Shown here in pieces: positions 26,113-35,144 of a stretch of DNA of 64,000 bases. A program made the translations under genes and the position numbers. The notes beneath the pieces are model-generated. The model saw only the letters and a program-made list of their open reading frames with translations, had not been told where the DNA came from and ran no database searches. This DNA is from Kitasatospora azatica KCTC 9699. GTDB lineage: Bacteria > Actinomycetota > Actinomycetes > Streptomycetales > Streptomycetaceae. Location: NCBI RefSeq assembly GCF_000744785.1, contig NZ_JQMO01000002.1:186001-250000 (forward strand), given 5' to 3'. How positions within the stretch are numbered: position 1 is the stretch's first letter; each line of letters starts with the position of its first letter.

Positions 26113-27288
26113 GTGTCCGACACGACCGCCCGTGACGTCGTCACCTACTACCACCAGCCGGTCAAGGGCCCGCTGCTGCGCGAGGCGGTCCTGCCGCTCG
26201 CCGAATGGTATGCGGAGCAGGGTCTGAGGGTGCACGTGGAGCGGCACTGGCTGCACGGTCCACACCTGCGACTGCGGATCGACGGCCCGCCCGAGCAGGT
26301 GGCCCCGGCAGCCGAAGACGTGGTCCCGGCGCCCGCGCAGGTGGTCGCGGCCGCCGCGAAAAGCGCGGCCGCCGTCCGCGGCTGGCTGTCCGTGCACCCC
26401 TCGCGCAGTGACCGCAGCGAGGCCGAGTTGCTCGCCGAAGCCGCGCAGGCGGGCCGCGTCGAGCTGATCGCCCCGCCCTACGGGCCGGTTGTGCCCGACA
26501 ACACGGTCCGGATCGAATGCGTCGACCGCACCGCCCTGCGCGCCCTGCTGGGCGCGGACGGCGCCGTGCTCCGCGACGACCTGCTGCAGCTGGGGCTGCC
26601 CGCCCTGCGCGCCGGCTCGAACTTTCTGGGCGAGCACGGGGACGGCACGGCCGCCCGGCTCCAGCTGCTGGTGTCGGCGCTCGCCGCGCACGCCGCCGCG
26701 CACCCGGGCTCGCTGGTGGGCGGGCACTACTCGTACGTCTCCCACCTGGAGGACTTCCTGGTGCACGAGGACCCGGACGGACGGCTGCGGCAGAGCTTCG
26801 AGCAGCGCTGGCAGGACTCCCGGGCGGCAGTGACCGCCCTGGTCGGACGGATCGCCGGCGGCGAACTGCTCGAACGCGAGCGGCCGTGGGCCCAGTGGTC
26901 GGCGGACGCCTGGCGGCTGACGCGACGTCGGCTCGACGCCGGGGCCGACCTGTCCGGGCACCCGGCGGAGTACCGCGAGCGGGCGGCCGCCACCGGGGAT
27001 CCCGGCCAGCTGGAGCGCTGGAGCCCCGAAATCCGCACCCGGTACAGCGAGTTCCACCAACTGCTGCGCCGGTCCGACCCGCAGGGGTCGATGTTCAGCC
27101 ACCCCGACTACCTGATCCACCGCGCCTGCACCAACGGCCTGTACCGACTGTTCACGGTCTGCGACGTCCGGCCGGTGGAGCGCTACCTGGCCGCGTACCT
27201 GGTCGTCCAGGCCGTCCCGGCGCTCACCGGGCACCGCTGGCGCGAACGGCTCGACGAGGTCGTCGAGGCTGTGGAGACGGCCTCGTGA
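26113..27288 (+). CDS. lazC: Thiopeptide pyridine synthase ([4+2] macrocyclase)
   Basis: 391 residues related to the LanB C-terminal (SpaB_C) fold: YHQPVKGPLLREAVLPLAEW at the start, VERHWLHGPHLRLRI in the first sheet, YGPVVPDNTVRIECVDR, and NGLYRLFTVCDVRPVERYLAAYLV near the end. In lactazole biosynthesis LazC joins Dha1 and Dha12 in a formal aza-[4+2] reaction, aromatises the ring to a pyridine and expels the leader. GTG 26113 follows AGGAGG. Its stop overlaps the lazD start (GTGA). Confidence 0.92.
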   Translation: MSDTTARDVVTYYHQPVKGPLLREAVLPLAEWYAEQGLRVHVERHWLHGPHLRLRIDGPPEQVAPAAEDVVPAPAQVVAAAAKSAAAVRGWLSVHPSRSDRSEAELLAEAAQAGRVELIAPPYGPVVPDNTVRIECVDRTALRALLGADGAVLRDDLLQLGLPALRAGSNFLGEHGDGTAARLQLLVSALAAHAAAHPGSLVGGHYSYVSHLEDFLVHEDPDGRLRQSFEQRWQDSRAAVTALVGRIAGGELLERERPWAQWSADAWRLTRRRLDAGADLSGHPAEYRERAAATGDPGQLERWSPEIRTRYSEFHQLLRRSDPQGSMFSHPDYLIHRACTNGLYRLFTVCDVRPVERYLAAYLVVQAVPALTGHRWRERLDEVVEAVETAS

Positions 27289-29069
27289 CCGCCGCACTCG
27301 ATTCGGCCACGGCCGCGAGCGATCCGGTCCCGGACGCGCTCGGCGGGCTGGTGCGGTGTCAGCTGCGACCGGGCGTCGGCGTCACGCCGCTGCGCGACGG
27401 GTTGCACCTGCGGGGTTGGCGATCCAGCGTGACCCTGGAGGGCAGTCGCGCACTGCCCGCACTGTGGCAGTTGCTGGAGGAGGCGCTGCGCACCGGCGAC
27501 CACACCGCCCTGACCGTGCGGGCACCGGCCGGCTCGCCGCTACGTACCGCCCTGAACGCCCTGATCGGCCACTTGCACGCCCACGACCTGCTGGTCGACC
27601 GGGCCGAGCCCGCGTCGCGGTGGTTGCACGCCCTCTCGCGGCACCCCGCGGCGGCGGCCGCGGCCATCGCCGCGGCACACCCGCAGGTGCTGTGCGCCGA
27701 TCCGACGAGCCCGTTCGCCCAGGCCGCCGCCCGGGCACTGCACCGCGCGGGGGCCACACCCTCCGTCGCGGCACCCCTCGCCACCAGCGGGCCCGCCGGG
27801 CTGCTCGTCCTGCTCGGGCCGACGGGCGGACCAGGCCGGTCGGTGGCGGTCGCGGCCAGGATGTCGGGTGACGGTGGCTTCGTCACGGCACCGGGCACCC
27901 CCGAGCAGGTCACTGCGGACGCCACGGCGCTGGCCGCCCGACTGGGCCGGGCGGCCGGGGACGGGTCGAGTGCACCAGCCGCGCTGACCGCCCTGGTCGC
28001 GGGGGCTGCCGCCCAGCGGCTGGTGTGCGCCGTCGGTGGACTGCCCGATCCCGCGAGTGAGGGTGACGACCGCCTGGGTCTTCCGGGCCGGCCTTCGGTG
28101 CTGGTCGCCGACGCCGATCCGCTGCGCGCCGAGTACCACGCCTGGCTCGGCCCGCGGCTACCCGGCTCGGAGCAGAACCAGGACCACCCCGCGCCGCTCG
28201 CTCCGCCGGACACGCTGGCGCAGGCACTGCGCCGGGTCGCCGCCCTCGGGGACGAGCGGCTCGGCGTGCTTCCTCCGCCGCTGCCCGGTGTGCTGCCGCA
28301 GTTGCCCGTCGCGCTGGTCGGCTGCCCGATCCCCGGGGGCACGCTCCTCGCGGCCGGCGCACGTACCGATCTGGCCCGGCTGGACGCGGTCTGCCGGGCT
28401 GCCGAACTCCGGCTGAGCGAGGAGGAGTTCGACGTTGCGGTCGGTGCGACCCCCGAGCACGCCCGGGGTCGCGCGCTACGGCGGGCGGCGTCACGCGCGG
28501 GCGGCGAGCGGCTACCCGCCCGTTCCTGGGCCGACCACCCGCAGGCTCGGCACTGGTGGCGCACGCTCACCGAACGTCTCCACAGACCAGCAGAGTTGAG
28601 TGTCGAGCGGCTCGGGTCCGGGGCGCACTGCGCCACCGTGCACGTGGCCGGCCACCGGCTGAGCCGCCCACTGAGCCGTGCGGTCGAGGCGACGCCCGGC
28701 GATGCGGCCGCCTTCGCGGCGCTGGGGGCGGTGGCACGGACCGTCAGCGCTGATATGACGTTCCGTCAGTTATCTGTGCCCAGCGGGGCATCAGCCGCAC
28801 TCGCGGTCGCCGGACTGGTGCTCACTGGCTGGGAGGACGAGGGCTGGACGACGGGTTGGCTGGCCGGCATCGCCACCCGCGAGCCCGCCCTGCTCGCCGC
28901 CCTGCGCCGAGAGACCGGCATGCACCGAGAGGCCGGCCTGCACCTGGAGGCCGACCTGCGCGCCACCCCGCTCCGGGAGGCGGCCGACCCGGAAAATCGC
29001 GCCCTGGCAGCAGCGCTGCTCGCCTGCGGCTTCACCGTCCTCAGCACACCCGGCGGAGCCGCCCGATGA
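27285..29069 (+). CDS. lazD: Azoline-forming cyclodehydratase partner (RRE plus ThiF/E1-like)
   Basis: 594 residues. The N-terminal part (about 15-95: VRCQLRPGVGVTPLRDGLHLRGW, LWQLLEEALRTG) looks like a RiPP recognition element that would bind the LazA leader; the rest is a degenerate ThiF/E1-like and OMP-type scaffold without a clear nucleotide-binding loop or zinc tetrad. LazD delivers LazA to the YcaO enzyme LazE. GTG start lies in the lazC stop; the lazD stop lies in the lazE ATG, so all three are coupled. Confidence 0.87.
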   Translation: MTAALDSATAASDPVPDALGGLVRCQLRPGVGVTPLRDGLHLRGWRSSVTLEGSRALPALWQLLEEALRTGDHTALTVRAPAGSPLRTALNALIGHLHAHDLLVDRAEPASRWLHALSRHPAAAAAAIAAAHPQVLCADPTSPFAQAAARALHRAGATPSVAAPLATSGPAGLLVLLGPTGGPGRSVAVAARMSGDGGFVTAPGTPEQVTADATALAARLGRAAGDGSSAPAALTALVAGAAAQRLVCAVGGLPDPASEGDDRLGLPGRPSVLVADADPLRAEYHAWLGPRLPGSEQNQDHPAPLAPPDTLAQALRRVAALGDERLGVLPPPLPGVLPQLPVALVGCPIPGGTLLAAGARTDLARLDAVCRAAELRLSEEEFDVAVGATPEHARGRALRRAASRAGGERLPARSWADHPQARHWWRTLTERLHRPAELSVERLGSGAHCATVHVAGHRLSRPLSRAVEATPGDAAAFAALGAVARTVSADMTFRQLSVPSGASAALAVAGLVLTGWEDEGWTTGWLAGIATREPALLAALRRETGMHREAGLHLEADLRATPLREAADPENRALAAALLACGFTVLSTPGGAAR

Positions 29070-30946
29070 GCCGGCCACTGCCCGTCCTCAGCGGCGCGGC
29101 CGCGCTGGCCGCCACCACCGGCTCGGCCGTCGTCCTGCTGGAGGAGTGGAGTCTCGGCCTGGCCGAGCAGTTGAGCCGCCACGCGCTCACCCACCCGGTG
29201 CTCCAGGTACCGGTGCGCTGCGACGCCGCGCTGACCGTGGTCGGCCCGGTGCTGCGGCCGGGCGCGGCGGCCTGCCTGTGCTGCGTCGAGTACCAGCGGC
29301 TGGCCACCGCCGGCGGTCGAGTTCCCTGGCACAGCCCGCGGTTGGCGCTGGCCGGTCTGGTCGCGCCCACGCTGGAGGAAGCCGTAGCGGCGCTGGCCGC
29401 CGAGCTGCTCGCAGCACCGCCGGACCCGTCGAACTCCGGGGCCGGCGCCACCGTTCACCTGGTCCACAGCGGTCGGGCCACCTGGTCGACCCACCAGGTC
29501 CGGCCGGTGGGCGGCTGCGCGGTCTGCGCACCGCTGCCACCGGACAGTGCGCTGGCCGCCGAACTGCCGCTGGCCCCTCGCCGGTTGCCCGATCCGGCCG
29601 TGCTGCGCGGGCCGAACTCCCGTACCGGCGCCGCCGACCTGCGCGCCGCCCTGCACGACGAGCGCTTCGGTCCGGTGCGCCGCGTGGTCCGCACCGAGGA
29701 CTCGGCGTTCAGCCTGACCAGCGCCTACGTCACGGACGGCCGCCCGCTGGACGACGGCGGTTACGGTCGGGCGGCCGACTTCGAGAGCAGCGAACGCGTG
29801 GCCCTGTTCGAGGGTGTGGAGCGGCTCACCGGAATGCGACCGACCGGCCGTCGGACCGTACTGCGCGCCTCCTTCGAGCAGTTGGGCGCCGACCGCGCCG
29901 TGGACCCGCAGCGCCTCGGCCTGCCCGACCCCCGCTACCACGGACACCCGGCCGCCCGCTCCGTCGCCTACACCCCCCAACTGGAGCTCGACTGGGTGCA
30001 CGGCTGGTCGCTGACCGCGGCCCGGCCGCTCGCGGTGCCCGAGCACGTCGCCTACTGGGAGGTGCCGGACCCGGACCGGCCACAGGTCGTCTACGAGTGC
30101 TCCAACGGCTGCGGCCTCGGCAACAGCCCTGAGGAGGCCGTGCTGTACGGCCTCTTCGAGGTGGCCGAGCGCGACGCGTTCCTGATGGCCTGGTACACCG
30201 TGACACCGCTGCGCCGGATAGCGCTGCCCGCCGACGATCCCGAACTGCTCGGGCTCGCCGACCGCACGGCGCTGCTCGGCTACCGGCTGCTGCTGCTCGA
30301 CGCCACCAACGACTTCGGCATCCCGGCCGTGGTCGCCGTCTGCCAGTACCAGGGGTCCCATCCGGACGCCCCGCGGGCCTTCCTCGCCGCCGGGGCCCAC
30401 CACGACCCGCGCAGTGCCATCCGGTCGGCGGTGGTCGAGGTCGTCACCACCGTCCACGCGTCCGCCCGGCGCGCGCAGTCCGCCGAACGCCCCTACGCGC
30501 CCGATCGGTTGCGCCCGATGCTGACCCAGCCGGAGCTGGTCCGCGGCCTGGACGACCACGTCGGCCTGAACACCCTTCCCGAGGCCCAGCCACGGCTGGA
30601 GTTCCTGTTCGCCGAGACGCCGGAGCTGGAGTGGCGCGAGGCGTGGCCGGGGGCGCCGGAGCCGGTACGGGATCTGACCGCGCTCCTCGCGCGGACCGTC
30701 GGGCGGCTGGCCGAACAGGGCCTCGAGGTGATCGCGGTGCGCCAGGACGAGCCCGGCGTGCGCGAGCGGCTCGGCCTGCACAGCGCGAAGGTCGTCGTGC
30801 CCGGCTCCCTGCCGATGACCTTCGGCCACGTCAACCACCGCACCCGGGGGCTGCCCCGCCTGCTGGAGGTCCCGCACCGACTCGGGCGCACCGAACGCGC
30901 ATTGACGTACGAAGAGCTGACGATCAATCCGCATCCCTTCCCGTGA
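29066..30946 (+). CDS. lazE: YcaO cyclodehydratase (azole-forming)
   Basis: 626 residues. The N-terminal 190 residues carry two Cys-pair motifs (ACLCCVEY and GGCAVCAPL), likely a zinc site as in fused TOMM cyclodehydratases. The YcaO domain (about 215-626) shows ATP/Mg residues in ADFESSERVALFEGVERLTG and SPEEAVLYGLFEVAERDAFL, and closes with the Pro-rich tail NPHPFP, the hallmark of azoline-forming YcaO enzymes. Uses ATP to phosphorylate the peptide amide and cyclise Cys/Ser to azolines. ATG overlaps the lazD stop. Confidence 0.94.
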   Translation: MSRPLPVLSGAAALAATTGSAVVLLEEWSLGLAEQLSRHALTHPVLQVPVRCDAALTVVGPVLRPGAAACLCCVEYQRLATAGGRVPWHSPRLALAGLVAPTLEEAVAALAAELLAAPPDPSNSGAGATVHLVHSGRATWSTHQVRPVGGCAVCAPLPPDSALAAELPLAPRRLPDPAVLRGPNSRTGAADLRAALHDERFGPVRRVVRTEDSAFSLTSAYVTDGRPLDDGGYGRAADFESSERVALFEGVERLTGMRPTGRRTVLRASFEQLGADRAVDPQRLGLPDPRYHGHPAARSVAYTPQLELDWVHGWSLTAARPLAVPEHVAYWEVPDPDRPQVVYECSNGCGLGNSPEEAVLYGLFEVAERDAFLMAWYTVTPLRRIALPADDPELLGLADRTALLGYRLLLLDATNDFGIPAVVAVCQYQGSHPDAPRAFLAAGAHHDPRSAIRSAVVEVVTTVHASARRAQSAERPYAPDRLRPMLTQPELVRGLDDHVGLNTLPEAQPRLEFLFAETPELEWREAWPGAPEPVRDLTALLARTVGRLAEQGLEVIAVRQDEPGVRERLGLHSAKVVVPGSLPMTFGHVNHRTRGLPRLLEVPHRLGRTERALTYEELTINPHPFP

Positions 30947-30999
30947 CCGCCCTCCGATGACCGCCTTCCCGTGACCGCCTGCCCTTGACCGCCTTCCCA
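30944..30999 (+). repeat. 14-bp tandem repeat (4 copies) carrying stop/start-like TGA at the lazE-lazF junction
   Basis: Units of TGACCGCCNNCCNN start at 30944, 30958, 30972 and 30986, and a fifth TGA follows at 31000. The lazE stop is the first TGA. Each TGA is preceded by a base that makes GTGA, ATGA or TTGA, mimicking the stop-start overlaps used elsewhere in this operon. Confidence 0.9.
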
Positions 31000-31024
31000 T
31001 GAGCTCGACGGACCGAGGACTCCC

Positions 31025-32677
31025 ATGGCCGACTGGCACAGCTTCCACCTCTTCCTGCACAGCGACACCGAGGAGGTCGACCGCTTCCTCGCCGACGAAC
31101 TGGCCCCGCTGCTCGACCAGCTGGTCGCCGAGGGCCGGGCGGACGCCTGGTTCTTCATCCGTTACGGCGAGGGCGGTCCGCACCTGCGCGTCCGGGTGCG
31201 CGGTCTGCAGCCGGCCGCGGCCGCCGAGTTGCCCGCCACGCTGGGTCGGCTCAGCAAGGCGGTGCCCGCTGTCGATGGACCCTGGCCCTCGAACCACGGC
31301 GAGGTCCGCCTGATGCCGTACGTCCCCGAGACCGACCGCTACGGCGGAGCGGCCGCGCTGCCGGAGGCGGAGGAGGTCTTCACGGTCTCCTCCCGGGTCG
31401 CGGTGCTGGCGCTGCGGCGGCCGCAGGGCGGGGCCGGGCGGCTGGCGCTCGGCGTGGACCTGGCGCACACCACCGCGCTGGCCCTGGGCATGGACCGGCT
31501 GGCGGCCGCACAGTGGCTGCGCCGGCACGCGGCGAGCTGGCGCTGGGTCACCGAGGTCCCGCTGCTGCCGGGCGCCGCCGTGCACGCCCGGGTCAACTCC
31601 GTCTTCGCGCTCCAGCACGATGCGCTGGTGCAGCGGGCCGCGGCGCTGCGGGCCGGCCTGGAGCAGCGGACCGCCGAGCCCTGGCTGCTCGACTGGGCGT
31701 CCCGGGTGGGCGACAGCGAGGTCCGCGAACCATGGGTGTGGGCCTCGCAGTTGCACATGCTGTTCAACCGGCTGGGCATCACGCCCGACGAGGAGCGGGC
31801 GATCTGCCGGCTCGCCGCCCGAACCCTGCTGGACGCGGGCGAGGTGCCGTCGTTCTTCCCCACCGGCCATCGCGCACCGGACCGCCAGTATCTGGAGCGG
31901 AGCAAGTTCCAGGCTGGGCGCACCCAGGACAGCGCCCTGCGCACCCTGCCACCGGCCGACCTCGCGGGCTCCGACCAGCCGCTGCCCGGCGATCTCGCGC
32001 TCCCCGCCGGCCCGTTGCCCGCGCGCTCACTGCACCAGGCCTTCACCGCACGGGTGTCGGCCCGCGGCCCGCTGCTCGGGCCGTTGTCCGCCGCCACCCT
32101 CGGCACCCTGCTCTGGTCCTGTCACGCCGAGAGCCACCGCACCGAGCAGCGGCTGCCCGACGGCACCACGCGCACGGTCGCGCACCGCCCTTACCCGAGT
32201 GCCGGCGCGCTCTACACCGCCCGGCTGCGGTTGATCGCCCTGGAGGTCGACGGGCTGCCGCCCGGCACCTACCAGTGCCTCCCCGAGCAGCGCGCGCTGC
32301 GACCGATCGGCCCGGCCCCCTCCGTCGCCGAACTCACCGCGCTCTCCTCCTACTTCTCGCGACCCGCCGATGATCCCGACCTCGTCGGCATCGACCAGGC
32401 GCCCGCCGTCCTGGGCCTGTATGTGGACTTCGGCCTGCTGCGGCGGCGCTACGGCCTGCGGGCGTTGCGCCTGGGCCTGTTGGAGGCCGGCCACCTGGCC
32501 CAGACGCTGCTGCTCGGCGCGACCGCGCTGGGACTGTCGAGCATCCCGCTGGCCGGCTTCCTCGACGACCTGGCCCACGAGCTGTTCTCCCTGGACGACC
32601 TGGACCAACCGCTCCAGTACCTGCTGCCGCTGGGGTCGGCTTCGACCGTACCGGTCATGGGCGATCTCGCCGACTGA
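31025..32677 (+). CDS. lazF: Bifunctional glutamate-elimination domain and azoline dehydrogenase
   Basis: 550 residues. N-terminal domain (about 1-280) is the LanB C-terminal-type lyase: WHSFHLFLHSDTEEVDRFLADEL, FFIRYGEGGPHLRVRVRG, YVPETDRYGG. C-terminal domain (about 330-550) is an FMN-dependent SagB-type dehydrogenase: RPYPSAGALYTARLRLI, and GLLEAGHLAQTLLLGATALGLSS. Together it removes glutamate to give dehydroalanines and oxidises azolines to azoles. This particular fusion is characteristic of lactazole LazF. ATG 31025; the gene follows the 14-bp repeat. Last gene of the cluster; no transporter, regulator or resistance gene is attached. Confidence 0.93.
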   Translation: MADWHSFHLFLHSDTEEVDRFLADELAPLLDQLVAEGRADAWFFIRYGEGGPHLRVRVRGLQPAAAAELPATLGRLSKAVPAVDGPWPSNHGEVRLMPYVPETDRYGGAAALPEAEEVFTVSSRVAVLALRRPQGGAGRLALGVDLAHTTALALGMDRLAAAQWLRRHAASWRWVTEVPLLPGAAVHARVNSVFALQHDALVQRAAALRAGLEQRTAEPWLLDWASRVGDSEVREPWVWASQLHMLFNRLGITPDEERAICRLAARTLLDAGEVPSFFPTGHRAPDRQYLERSKFQAGRTQDSALRTLPPADLAGSDQPLPGDLALPAGPLPARSLHQAFTARVSARGPLLGPLSAATLGTLLWSCHAESHRTEQRLPDGTTRTVAHRPYPSAGALYTARLRLIALEVDGLPPGTYQCLPEQRALRPIGPAPSVAELTALSSYFSRPADDPDLVGIDQAPAVLGLYVDFGLLRRRYGLRALRLGLLEAGHLAQTLLLGATALGLSSIPLAGFLDDLAHELFSLDDLDQPLQYLLPLGSASTVPVMGDLAD

Positions 32678-32819
32678 TCGCCTCCCGGTGGCGTCCACCG
32701 ATGGGCGCAACCCCGCGCGCCGCTCGGCAGTTCCCCGATGAGCATGACGGAGGATGGCGGGGGAGCAGGTCCGCGCGGTCAGGGCGCGGTCCGACCGGGC
32801 CGCCGGGAGATGCGGGCAC

Positions 32820-33982
32820 ATGACGATCGATCGGCGGGGGTTTCTGTCGGCCCTGGGTCTCGGCGGCGCGCTGGCGGTGACGGGGACCGGCGGGGTGGCG
32901 CGGGCGGCAACCGGTGGGACGGCCCGCAGTGTTGTGCCGGTGCGGCCGGCCGTCGACGCACGGGGGCTGCGGGCCTCGGCCTGGCAGCGGCTACCCGGGG
33001 TCGCGCCCGAGCCGCCGGACTGGTCGGCCCTGAAAGCGCGGCTCGCGGGCCGACTGCTGCTGCCGCAGGACCAGGGGTACGGCACCGCCCGACTCGGCTA
33101 CAACGAGCTGAACGACGGTCAGCTGCCCGCGGCGGTGGCCCGGTGCACCTCGGCGTCTGACGTGCAGGCGTGCCTGGACGCGGCTCGCGGGCACGGCGTG
33201 CCGATCGCCGCGCGCAGCGGTGGGCACAGCTATCTCGGGTACAGCGTGCCGAACGGCGGCCTGGTGATGGACCTGCGGCCGATGGCGCGGGTCCAGGTCC
33301 TGCCCGACGGGACGGCCCGGGTCGGCGCGGGCGCGCGGCTGATCGAGGTCTATGCGGCACTGGCGCAGGCCGGGCGGCTGCTGCCGGCCGGGTCCTGCCC
33401 GACGGTGGGCGTCGGCGGACTGACCCTGGGCGGCGGGATCGGAGTGCTGACCCGCAAGTACGGGCTGACCTGCGACCGGCTATCTGGACGCGATGAAGTA
33501 CATGGCGGGCTGCGCCAACGACACCATCGCGCAGTGCCACCCGGTCTTCGAGGGCGGGCGGCTGCCCCGGGCCTCCTTCGTCGCCGTCTCCCGGATCCTG
33601 GACGGTCGACCCGCAGGGTGTGGCGGAGCTGATGACCGGGCACAGCGGGATCGACCTGCTGCTGGACGCCCTGGGCGGCGCGGTCGCCGAGCTCGCCCCG
33701 GACGCGACGGCGTTCCCGCACCGCTCGGCGCTCGCCTCGGCCCAGGTGTACGCGAGCGCCACCCCCGCCGACCGCGACACGACCACGGCCGCGGTGGACG
33801 CGATCCGGGACGGGCTCGCGGCACTGGGCGCGACGGGCGGGTACGTCAACTACATCGACGCGAGCTTGCCCGACTGGGGTACCGCCTACTACGGGGACAA
33901 CCTGGCCCGCCTGAAGGACGTGTCGCGGTGCTACGACCCGGACCAGGTCTTCGCCTTCCCCCAGTCGGTGGCCCTGGCCTGA
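32820..33982 (+). pseudogene. Tat-exported FAD-linked oxidase (BBE-like), internally deleted and frameshifted
   Basis: Starts as a normal secreted flavin oxidase: Tat signal MTIDRRGFLSALGLGGALAVTG, then FAD_binding_4 with the covalent-flavin motif IAARSGGHSYLGYS and VGVGGLTLGGGIGVLTRKYGLTCD. At about 33482 the frame breaks; a piece reading YLDAMKYMAGCANDTIAQCHP follows in another frame, and at about 33605 it breaks again before the C-terminal part (VDPQGVAELMTGHSG ... GYVNYID, ending DPDQVFAFPQS in BBE style). About 150 residues of the middle are missing. Cannot make the full enzyme. Confidence 0.88.
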
Positions 33983-34138
33983 GGCCGGCTCCCGACGGCG
34001 GTAGGGCCATTTCCGCGGATGCGGATGAGGAACTCGACACGACTCCGCCTGACCTCGCGCATGCTTGATCAGCATCTTGTTGAATGCTAAATTAAATCTC
34101 GCTGAGGCCGCCGCCGCAGCCCGACGGCAGGAGGAACG

Positions 34139-34450
34139 ATGACGACTCAGGTGACGGACAACCCCGACCGGTCGCGGTTCGAGATCACCGACGACGGGGA
34201 ACTCGCCGGCTTCGCCGAGTACTTCCGGCCCGAGAACGAGAACGAGATCGCGTTCATCCACACCGAGATCGACCCCGCCTTCGCCGGCCGCGGCCTGGCC
34301 GGCATCCTGGCCCGCGCCGCCCTCGACGCCGCCCGGGAGCAGGGCGCGGACGTGCTCCCCTACTGCCCCTTCATCCGCGGCTGGCTGGGCAAGCACCCGG
34401 AGTACGTCGACCTGGTGCCGCAGGCCCAGCGCACCCGCTTCGGCCTGTGA
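34139..34450 (+). CDS. Small GNAT acetyltransferase (YjdJ/NATD1-like)
   Basis: 103 residues: [46 protein letters not shown] with the acetyl-CoA loop, and [22 protein letters not shown]. This is the compact GNAT type with a conserved C-P-F and final KHPEY motif. Substrate unknown. Start has an AGGAGG site 6 bp upstream. It is one of few intact genes in an otherwise decayed stretch. Confidence 0.88.
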   Translation: MTTQVTDNPDRSRFEITDDGELAGFAEYFRPENENEIAFIHTEIDPAFAGRGLAGILARAALDAAREQGADVLPYCPFIRGWLGKHPEYVDLVPQAQRTRFGL

Positions 34451-34522
34451 CCACCGCCCGGGCCACCGACGCCGCTCCGGAGTCCATCCGGGGCGGCGGG
34501 GCTCCGAGGCTCGCCCGGTGGG

Positions 34523-34847
34523 TCAGCAGCCGGATCCGGAGTGCCAGCCGGACCACCAGTTGACGATCTGGTGGTTGTTGGGGTCGTTCTCGAGGACCAA
34601 CTCGCCGACGCAGGTGCCGACACCGTTGACCCGCACCGGGCCGGCGTAGGTGGAGTAGTTGCCGGGGTCGTACCCACCGGACCCCCGCGGCCCGTTCTCG
34701 GCGCTGAGCGAGATCTGGGTGAACGTCTTGACCCCCGCGTACTCCGACTTCACGAAGACGGAGCAGTTGTCGGTGCCGTCCCAGTAGTCGTAGACCCAAC
34801 CCGCCTCGTGGCCGCTCATGTCGGTCACCATGCCCGACCACGAGAAG
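34523..34847 (-). pseudogene. C-terminal fragment of a secreted hypothetical protein
   Basis: About 105 residues ([57 protein letters not shown], ending SGWHSGSGC) rich in Ser, Gly, Tyr and Trp with three Cys, as in small secreted Streptomyces proteins. It has no start or signal peptide of its own: upstream of about 34848 the sequence becomes the iron-sulfur subunit gene in another frame. The family is not recognised. I read it as the 3' part of a gene joined here by rearrangement. Confidence 0.65.
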
Positions 34848-35144
34848 TTGCCCGCACTGGAAGCCCTGCGCGTCCAGGAACCGCTGCTGCATCGGGTGCA
34901 GCTCGCCGTCCTTGGCCAGGCTCTCGACGGTGGTGACCGAGCGGCCCCCGGCCCGGACCGCCGGGTAGATGCAGCTGTGCACGGGCCGGCCGTCGACTTG
35001 CACGGTGCACGCACCGCAGTCACCGGCGTCGCAGCCCTTCTTGACCCCGAACCAGCCGCGCTCGCGCAGGTAGGTGCGCAGGCACTGGCCGGGGCGCGGC
35101 TCGGCGTCGAAGTCCTGGTCGTTGACGCGGATCTCGAAGCTCAT
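34848..35144 (-). pseudogene. Xanthine dehydrogenase-type [2Fe-2S] subunit, 3'-truncated
   Basis: The first 98 residues of a molybdenum hydroxylase small subunit: [26 protein letters not shown] and the plant-type cluster ligands C38, C43, C46 and C58 ([12 protein letters not shown] ... HSC). It stops right after DAQGFQCG, the first ligand of the second, helical cluster domain, where it joins the unrelated fragment described at 34523-34847. Start overlaps the stop of the FAD subunit gene (ATGA). Without the second cluster it cannot work as an electron-transfer subunit. Confidence 0.87.

Noticed and set aside
25961..26227. Asp/Arg/Thr-rich peptide frame starting at the lazB stop
   Set aside because: Pure tandem-repeat translation overlapping the strong lazC start. 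Kept only as a finding, not a gene.
28766..31870. A 1034-residue minus-strand frame opposite lazD-lazF
   Set aside because: It is the antisense shadow of three well-supported genes, with a composition typical of high-GC antisense frames.
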